5,029 nt of DNA, taken from assembly GCA_003164155.1 (NCBI GenBank), contig PLSG01000569.1:1-5029 (forward strand), read 5' to 3'. This document shows positions 1-5,029 of this stretch, piece by piece. Source of the stretch: Parachlamydiaceae bacterium. GTDB taxonomy: Bacteria; Chlamydiota; Chlamydiia; Chlamydiales; Parachlamydiaceae. The position numbers and the translations under genes are program-made. The notes beneath the pieces are model-generated. The model was not told the DNA's origin. It made no database searches and saw only the letters and a program-made list of their open reading frames with translations. How positions within the stretch are numbered: the first letter of the stretch is position 1; the number at the start of each line of letters is the position of its first letter.

Positions 1-2242
1 AGAGGGCCATGCCTTCTAAGTAGCTAGTTCCCTTAGAGCACACGTGAGCAGCTGCTTGATCTTCTTCAGAATCTTCTAGGGATGGATCTACATCTCTAAG
101 TGTTTGTGGCAGGTTGAAATATTTCAGCAAAAGCGCCTCTTCATTTTGCGTGAGCTGCAAAGTAGTGGCATACGCGGCGACAGGCAAGTAATTATGGAAA
201 TATGTATGCCTAAGTTTTTGCTGTTCCTCTGCAAACTCTGCTGGCTTTTCCTCTGGCTGGTCACTAAGTTGGGCATTTTTGAGTAAGCAAGCCTTGGCAC
301 ATAGATATACGGCGCAGGCTTTGGGATCTTTGTCCAAGTTTTTGGCTTGTAGCTCGTGTATCCATGTAAAAAGCTGTATTTCTTGTGGCGTATAGCTTTT
401 AAGCTTGCGTGCATTTTCGCGCAAGTAAACCAATGCTTGGGCATACTGCTTCATTCCTAGGCACAAATAGGCCATATACAGACTTTGTTCTTGGTCTTGG
501 CAGACTACCTTTCCCTGGCTGTCGACATTGTAGATGAGGTATTTGCTGACCAGAAAGCTATCTTCATAGGGATTTGAAGATTTTAATCGAATAGCACAGC
601 TTAAGCAGCCTTCTTTGGTTACGCGAATGTTGCGCCGCGGAATGAGTATTTTGCGCTTATCGCCGGCGTGATCTTCTAGGACTAGGAAATTTCTAAAGTT
701 TGCCAAGCTGCGCAAGCGCTGTTCTTGCGCTATATAGTAACCGGGGATTGACGTGCAATGTGCCTTTAAAGCATTTTCACTGTCTTTGGCTATAGTAAAA
801 TCTAGGTCGAGCCTGGGAATTTCAATGAGAGCTGGTGCATTCTTGTTTGCCCATACATGCACATAAGCTAGATCTTCGATGCTTTGTAAGAAACTGAAGG
901 AAGTGGGTTGGTGGTAAATATCTACTAATTGCAGAGGTTCTTTGTCTGCTTGCAGCTTTTCAATAGAGCTGATTTGCAAATGCGAGCCTTCACATATGAT
1001 GCGGTGGGTAATGTTCTGCGATTTTCGATCCACAATCAGTATCTCGCGCATAACAGCTGTTTTGCTTTCTTCAGAAGGCCTGTCAGACTTCTCTGATATC
1101 CAATGCGTATACTTTTGGTAATCGACCAAATCCTTGGTACCTAAAGGCCTTTCTATAGATGACGAAGAGGGATATAAGTCGTCCGCGTCTACATTTTCGT
1201 ACCATCTACCGTCTTTTTTCAGTTGCTTTTGTATGCAAAAGCTCTCGGCTTGTTGACGAATACGCGTCAATCCATCGAGAAAGGTGTAAGTGCCAGGCGG
1301 ACAAAATTTGACTGTCGGCACCTCTTTGCCGAAAACGATGTGATACTTCATCTTGTTGGATATGGAAGGAGGCAGGGAGGAAATTTTAGTTCCTTTTTCA
1401 TAGAGGGTGCCTTCTAAGACATTAAAAAAATACCGCCCTTCTTTAAAACCATCATAGCAGATACACAAAGGGAAAGCGGCGGTGTCCCACTTAATATCTC
1501 CATGCGTGAAAAAGCGCAAAGCTCGATTGAGCATGACTTGTCCCTGGTCGGATTGTAAGCCGCGCTTTATATCGCTGGAAAAATGCAGCAAGCTGGCTAA
1601 AGCTTGGTTTTCTTCGAGAGGGTCTTGCAGATTGTGAGGCAGGGGATGCGCAGCTATCCACGCTTGGGCCGATACAATTTCTTGTATTTCGGCCAGGTTC
1701 AAGGGCTCTTTTCTTTTGTTAGAAAAACTAGTCAATTTCAATTTGTAAAGGCAAGAAAGCTCATAAGCAGAGATAGAAGTAGCTGAAGGAGATGTCCACA
1801 GCTTTTCCAAGTAATCTAGCTTAGTGCGCAACGTTGCCCCATCGGGACTTTCAAATTCAAAAAGATGGGACAGACCCAGTAAAAAACAGCACACTTGTAC
1901 ATTTTTTTCTGATCTGAAGGCCGAGTATTGCACCTCTATAAATTTTTTGATGTGTGTCTGGGTCTGGGCTATTTCCTTTCTGATAAGTTCCATTTTTTCA
2001 GGTAAATGGCGTTGACTATCTTTTAAGTGTTCTTCCATGATGACCAACTCGCACAAGAGTTTTTTCAACACGCACTGAAAATCTACGCTATCTATTTTTT
2101 TTCTATATTTAGTAAAGAAGGCCAGCAAATTTAGTATGGAGAAAGCGGGATTGTCTAATATGATGGCGACGGCAAAGGCAAAATCGCATAGTTCTTCTTT
2201 GCTATGAAAAGACCTTCGCAGTAGATAGCTCAGCGTAGCCAT
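1..2242 (-). CDS. Large hypothetical protein resembling the region N-terminal to DUF3638/DUF3645 in giant eukaryotic-type proteins (gene B; 3' partial)
   Basis: The frame starts at ATG (2242-2240) and stays open for 747 codons to the left edge, so its C-terminus is missing. No signal peptide or membrane helix is evident. Residues 15-110 are helical, with a coiled-coil-like stretch at about 69-103. The part I partly recognise is about 470-660. It holds LIEIPRLDLDF (472-482), then PGYYIAQEQ (500-508), FLVLED (519-524), RKILIPRRNI (530-539), YLIYNVDSQGKVV (568-580) and SLYMAYLCLG (587-596). From memory, this order matches the segment before the DUF3638 ATPase-like domain of very large fungal and plant proteins, also present in chlamydia-like bacteria. 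Residues 588-657 are helical and somewhat TPR-like, with Cys-rich ACAVYLCAKAC at 642-652. The start has no clear Shine-Dalgarno, only an A-rich leader, and lies inside the end of gene A. Translation therefore probably depends on coupling or on frameshifting from A. Coding status is very secure; the family call is moderate and the function unknown. Confidence 0.88.
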   Translation of the reverse strand, partial: MATLSYLLRRSFHSKEELCDFAFAVAIILDNPAFSILNLLAFFTKYRKKIDSVDFQCVLKKLLCELVIMEEHLKDSQRHLPEKMELIRKEIAQTQTHIKKFIEVQYSAFRSEKNVQVCCFLLGLSHLFEFESPDGATLRTKLDYLEKLWTSPSATSISAYELSCLYKLKLTSFSNKRKEPLNLAEIQEIVSAQAWIAAHPLPHNLQDPLEENQALASLLHFSSDIKRGLQSDQGQVMLNRALRFFTHGDIKWDTAAFPLCICYDGFKEGRYFFNVLEGTLYEKGTKISSLPPSISNKMKYHIVFGKEVPTVKFCPPGTYTFLDGLTRIRQQAESFCIQKQLKKDGRWYENVDADDLYPSSSSIERPLGTKDLVDYQKYTHWISEKSDRPSEESKTAVMREILIVDRKSQNITHRIICEGSHLQISSIEKLQADKEPLQLVDIYHQPTSFSFLQSIEDLAYVHVWANKNAPALIEIPRLDLDFTIAKDSENALKAHCTSIPGYYIAQEQRLRSLANFRNFLVLEDHAGDKRKILIPRRNIRVTKEGCLSCAIRLKSSNPYEDSFLVSKYLIYNVDSQGKVVCQDQEQSLYMAYLCLGMKQYAQALVYLRENARKLKSYTPQEIQLFTWIHELQAKNLDKDPKACAVYLCAKACLLKNAQLSDQPEEKPAEFAEEQQKLRHTYFHNYLPVAAYATTLQLTQNEEALLLKYFNLPQTLRDVDPSLEDSEEDQAAAHVCSKGTSYLEGMAL
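2230..2242 (-). other. 13-base stop/start overlap between genes A and B
   Basis: The ATG of gene B lies 10 bases before the TGA of gene A. The leader in front of the ATG is A-rich (ATAGAAAAAAA) and has no GGAG- or AGGA-type motif at a suitable distance. If B is translated separately, ribosomes ending on A would most simply reinitiate here, which would tie the amounts of the two proteins together. The overlap also shows that the two frames share one transcript. Whether this ATG is used at all depends on the alternative of a fused product. Confidence 0.6.
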
Positions 2243-5025
2243 TTTTTTTCTATTTTATCTAAGTCGTGAGAATTCATAACTCCAAAGTTAACTATATGGT
2301 GTTCGTCCCGACCTTGCCAGTGTAATAATTTTTTTAGGTAAGAGGAAGCAAAGCGTGGGTCTAGTCCAAAGAGGCGTTCTAACGTACCTATCTGACAGTC
2401 CTTGCGCGAGAAGTATAATTTTGTGCGATCTAAGCTAAATTCACATTCAACCGGAAAAAGAGGCTTTTTTTCTCCTTTTTCTGGATCGTAAACTTGTATG
2501 CTTTTTAGCTTTTCCGCTTTGAATCTCAGCTGTTCTTTCTTGGTGAGAAATTGAACGACTAAAGCTTGTCGTTTTATCAAGCAAAACTCTTGGGGCAACC
2601 CACTTTGATCATTGGCATGCAGGGCTAAAGCTACATGAATATGCGCAGGGTATTCAGCCCAGGCGGAATACTTGATGAGGAACTTTTTCAAGTTATCTTT
2701 GACGCTGAGATATGCATGCATTAATTTGAAGTCAGGACGCTTTGCAAAGTCATCTGTTTCGGGTCTGATTTCAAAAGTATCTTGGATATCCAGATACATG
2801 GAATTGCCCAGCTGGGGAAACCACAATGTGCGATGTTGCGCTTCCAGATAAGAGCGATCCTTAGATTTGTCGTAAGAAAAGAAAGCGCTTCCTATGAACA
2901 TTTTATGGAAGCCAGTGCTTTGAAAAAGAAGGCGATAGTGTTCGCCTAAATCTTTAGATTGCTCGCTCAATTCTATCAAAATTTGCAACCCTTTAGATGT
3001 CGCTAGGACCTGATTGAGGTCGTCTGGCAGCTTGGAACTCACTGCGGCTTGAAGTAGCAGCTCGCTTAGCTGGGTAATTTGCTGCATGCATAAAAGCTTA
3101 GGATCTTCGGCTAATTTATGCCAAAAATTCCCTTTTTCTGAACCTGGGCTTGGCACTTCAGGCAGTTTCTCAAAAAGCTGGATTATGGCCTTGCTTACAA
3201 ATTCACAGTGCCCTTCTCTGTAGGCTTTAAGGCTTGTCGCATAAAATTTTTGCAAAAGAGTAGGCGTGTTTTCCATATCTATAGACATGGCTAGCAAGTC
3301 GACTAAATGCGCCAGGCTGTTACCTATGGCTAAAGCAGCGGGAGCGGCAAAGTCGGTAGTGGATAAGGGCGCAACCTGTCCAAAAAGCGCCCGAGTGGGG
3401 AGTGAAAAAATCGCGTTAGCATTGAGTGTCTGGTTTTCTAAATGTTGACATTTGGCTTGAAAGACCAGATGGCGCAGATCTTCTAGCGTGGCATAAATGA
3501 TAGGTAAAGCTTTTTCTTCAAGCAAGTCTTCAGCCTGATAATCCAGCATGTGATGCGCAAAAGTTGTTATGCTCTTTTCCAGCAGCAATAGGGATTGTTC
3601 ACTTTCATTTTCAGCAAGCGTCATTCTACGATTTAGATAGAATGCCACTAAAGCATCAAGACCTAAGCGATAATGTAGGTGCGCAAAAGCGCGCGGCGGT
3701 ATGCTTTGACGTACGACCGCCATTAATCCGCTCCAACAACATGTCCCAGAATGCTGTGCCGTTTGATAGGTGCTTAAATCGAGATTTTCGACGAGCGTTC
3801 CCTCCAAATGACTAAAAATTGTTTTGTAGACATTTTGGGACGTATAACGAACGTCTTGGGGCTTTTCTATATCGCCGGCAAGCGCGGTCTGACAGTCGCA
3901 TAATAAGATTTCTAGCATAGCGCCCACGCATTCAGGACGCAGTATGTTTTTAAGTTTGACGTCTTGATAGGCTATGTAAGGGGCATATAGTTTTTTATTA
4001 TTTTTTTCCAAGGGAAGAGGGTGGTATCTTTCAATACCCGCACCGGTATTGAAGGCCTTAAAGGTAAAGAGAGCCTCCTCTTCCGAGCCCTTTGTGATGG
4101 ATGTGGGGCCATTGGATGAAAGGCTTTGAGGAGACGCAATTTGTTTGGTTATTTGGCAATATATAGCATGTCCTAAAGATGCCCCACCCCATCCCCCTGG
4201 AAGCAGGAGGGCTTTGCCAGGTTCTAAGAGGATGAGTTGCTCGCTCAAAAATGCATGGAAGGCTTTATGCCTAATCTGTAAATTTTTTTCGTAATCGGCA
4301 TCTTTGGGGAGAGGCGCAAATAAGATAGAGCAGGCTTGGTTGCATAGGAAAAGCTGGGCCGCCATTTCTGATTTGGGATCACTCTGCTGAAAAAAAGCGT
4401 GCATATAAGCGACACTTTCTGACCATGAATTTCCTTCCAAACCGGTAGCTTGGATAAAAGAATCTCCGTGAATATGTGCAAGCAAGTTAGGGGAAATCAT
4501 AGGGAGGCTATGAGAAATGCTCGAAGAGAGGGGCGTTCGCAACAGCGAATAATGCGCGACCTCTAAAGGCGGCTGAGATAAAGCTATACGAGGTGGCGTT
4601 TTTTCGTAGCGCCTGCCTTGTTCGTGCACGGCGATGCTCTGGCGCAAGGCGTCTTCCACTTTTACACCTAAAGAAGAAGTAAAGGGCGGTAGCGCAAGTT
4701 TCGCGATTAAGTCTTTAGTAGCATCATCTGGTTGGCTTTTTTCTTTTTTCTCTTCTTCTTCGCGCTTGCCTTTTTCTGCTTCCCTTTGAGGAAAGTTCTT
4801 AAAAGCCGCTTTTTGAATTTCCTGACTTTTTCCTTGTACCAGCATCTTTTTTTCAATCACAGCTAGTTTTTCAGATAAAATCTTCATCTTTTCTGAATTA
4901 GAAGCTTTTTTCCGTGCGATGTTTAAAGAAGTTGTGGCGGCTTCCCATAAAGCTAGCATAATTTCGGGATTTTGATCGATGAGCTTAGCTATTTGTTCAG
5001 CATCATTTTGGGCAAACATTTCCAT
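2230..5025 (-). CDS. Large hypothetical protein with a putative permuted papain-like cysteine peptidase module (gene A; 5' end uncertain)
   Basis: This open frame encodes 931 residues ending in TGA. I know no named family for the whole protein. Residues 1-60 are predicted helical, and 41-100 are strongly charged and coiled-coil-like, with a Glu/Lys run at 81-96. No signal peptide or membrane segment is visible, so a cytosolic or signal-less secreted protein is likely. Residues 276-281 read PGGWGG and 285-289 read GHAIY (H286). A strand-like segment ends in FNTGAG (N326). Then comes Q424-x5-C430-W431, the spacing of the papain oxyanion Gln and catalytic Cys-Trp. C429 precedes C430. The order His-Asn-Cys suggests a circularly permuted papain fold; this is inference. 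Residues 480-931 are mostly helical and unrecognised. The ATG at 5025 gives the longest start visible, but the codon before it (TAT) is open, only four bases remain upstream and no ribosome binding site can be seen, so the true start may lie outside. The 3' end overlaps gene B by 13 bases at an A8 run, and A may be the N-terminal part of an A-B fusion. Confidence 0.9.
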   Translation of the reverse strand: MEMFAQNDAEQIAKLIDQNPEIMLALWEAATTSLNIARKKASNSEKMKILSEKLAVIEKKMLVQGKSQEIQKAAFKNFPQREAEKGKREEEEKKEKSQPDDATKDLIAKLALPPFTSSLGVKVEDALRQSIAVHEQGRRYEKTPPRIALSQPPLEVAHYSLLRTPLSSSISHSLPMISPNLLAHIHGDSFIQATGLEGNSWSESVAYMHAFFQQSDPKSEMAAQLFLCNQACSILFAPLPKDADYEKNLQIRHKAFHAFLSEQLILLEPGKALLLPGGWGGASLGHAIYCQITKQIASPQSLSSNGPTSITKGSEEEALFTFKAFNTGAGIERYHPLPLEKNNKKLYAPYIAYQDVKLKNILRPECVGAMLEILLCDCQTALAGDIEKPQDVRYTSQNVYKTIFSHLEGTLVENLDLSTYQTAQHSGTCCWSGLMAVVRQSIPPRAFAHLHYRLGLDALVAFYLNRRMTLAENESEQSLLLLEKSITTFAHHMLDYQAEDLLEEKALPIIYATLEDLRHLVFQAKCQHLENQTLNANAIFSLPTRALFGQVAPLSTTDFAAPAALAIGNSLAHLVDLLAMSIDMENTPTLLQKFYATSLKAYREGHCEFVSKAIIQLFEKLPEVPSPGSEKGNFWHKLAEDPKLLCMQQITQLSELLLQAAVSSKLPDDLNQVLATSKGLQILIELSEQSKDLGEHYRLLFQSTGFHKMFIGSAFFSYDKSKDRSYLEAQHRTLWFPQLGNSMYLDIQDTFEIRPETDDFAKRPDFKLMHAYLSVKDNLKKFLIKYSAWAEYPAHIHVALALHANDQSGLPQEFCLIKRQALVVQFLTKKEQLRFKAEKLKSIQVYDPEKGEKKPLFPVECEFSLDRTKLYFSRKDCQIGTLERLFGLDPRFASSYLKKLLHWQGRDEHHIVNFGVMNSHDLDKIEKKWLR
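2242..2250 (-). promoter_or_regulatory. A8 homopolymer with A_AAA_AAA slippery heptamer at the A-B junction (candidate frameshift or slippage site)
   Basis: On the coding strand the sequence is G followed by eight A and TGG. In the frame of gene A it reads GAA AAA AAA TGG, which places the heptamer A_AAA_AAA (2248-2242) in the correct zero-frame phase. A -1 slip, or one added A during transcription, makes the next codon ATG and continues as gene B without a stop, giving ...KIEKK-MATLSYLL. The B frame is closed upstream by TAA at about 2258-2256 and the A frame ends at TGA 2232-2230, so the run lies in the only short interval where a shift could join the frames. I see no strong stem-loop just downstream and no Shine-Dalgarno-like stimulator just upstream, so slippage by RNA polymerase, or a homopolymer-length error, is at least as likely as efficient ribosomal frameshifting. 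Confidence 0.5.
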
Positions 5026-5029
5026 ATAC

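Noticed and set aside
124..444. Minus-strand 106-residue open frame inside gene B.
   Set aside because: It is an out-of-phase shadow of the continuous gene B frame, with a low-complexity, protein-unlike composition and no start signal of its own.
1424..1430. T7 run on the coding strand within gene B as a possible frameshift or decay point.
   Set aside because: It encodes in-frame Tyr-Phe-Phe, the frame continues cleanly on both sides, and no alternative frame of useful length starts there.
3564..3815. Plus-strand 83-residue open frame, and the other 60-64-residue plus-strand frames (104-286, 1223-1417, 1604-1786, 1824-2015, 3266-3448).
   Set aside because: All lie antisense to gene A or gene B, which are long and convincingly coding, and none shows a ribosome binding site or recognisable protein.
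4245..4481. Minus-strand 78-residue open frame within gene A.
   Set aside because: It is a same-strand alternative frame inside the secure 931-residue gene A, with no independent support.
4846..4852. A second slippery heptamer, A_AAA_AAG, in phase with gene A at residues 58-60.
   Set aside because: A -1 slip here reaches a TAA after about 15 codons, so it would only truncate the protein. Such Glu-Lys-Lys codon runs are common by chance in A-rich genes.

Overview
The window is one continuous stretch of minus-strand coding sequence with no RNA gene, mobile element, CRISPR array or intergenic space. Two very large reading frames fill it. The upstream one (gene A, 2230-5025) encodes at least 931 residues. 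The downstream one (gene B, 1-2242) stays open for 747 codons and leaves through the left edge. I checked gene B codon by codon and found no in-frame stop.

The two frames overlap by 13 bases. At the overlap the coding strand carries GAAAAAAAATGG. In the frame of gene A this reads GAA AAA AAA TGG, so it contains the slippery heptamer A_AAA_AAA. A step back of one base, or one extra A in the transcript or in a corrected sequence, joins A to B after residue 928 of A with no stop. The pair may therefore be two translationally coupled genes, one protein of at least 1675 residues made by frameshifting or slippage, or one gene with a homopolymer error or recent mutation.

Gene A has an N-terminal helical and highly charged segment. 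Its middle carries papain-like signatures in the order His, Asn, then Cys, which suggests a circularly permuted cysteine peptidase. Its C-terminal half is helical and unrecognised. Gene B begins with helical and coiled-coil segments. Its residues about 470-660 resemble, from memory, the region that precedes the DUF3638/DUF3645 ATPase-like domains of giant eukaryotic proteins, which also occur in amoeba-associated bacteria. If that is right, the ATPase-like part should lie beyond position 1.

The moderate GC content, A-rich translation start, very long cytosolic proteins without signal peptides or membrane segments, and eukaryote-like resemblance suggest a chlamydia-like (Parachlamydia/Waddlia/Simkania type) or other amoeba-associated intracellular bacterium. 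This assignment is inference from family memory, not proof. If A and B work together, the likely picture is a large host-facing or regulatory machine with a peptidase-like module at one end and a predicted ATPase-like module at the other. Promoters and terminators for the unit must lie outside the window.
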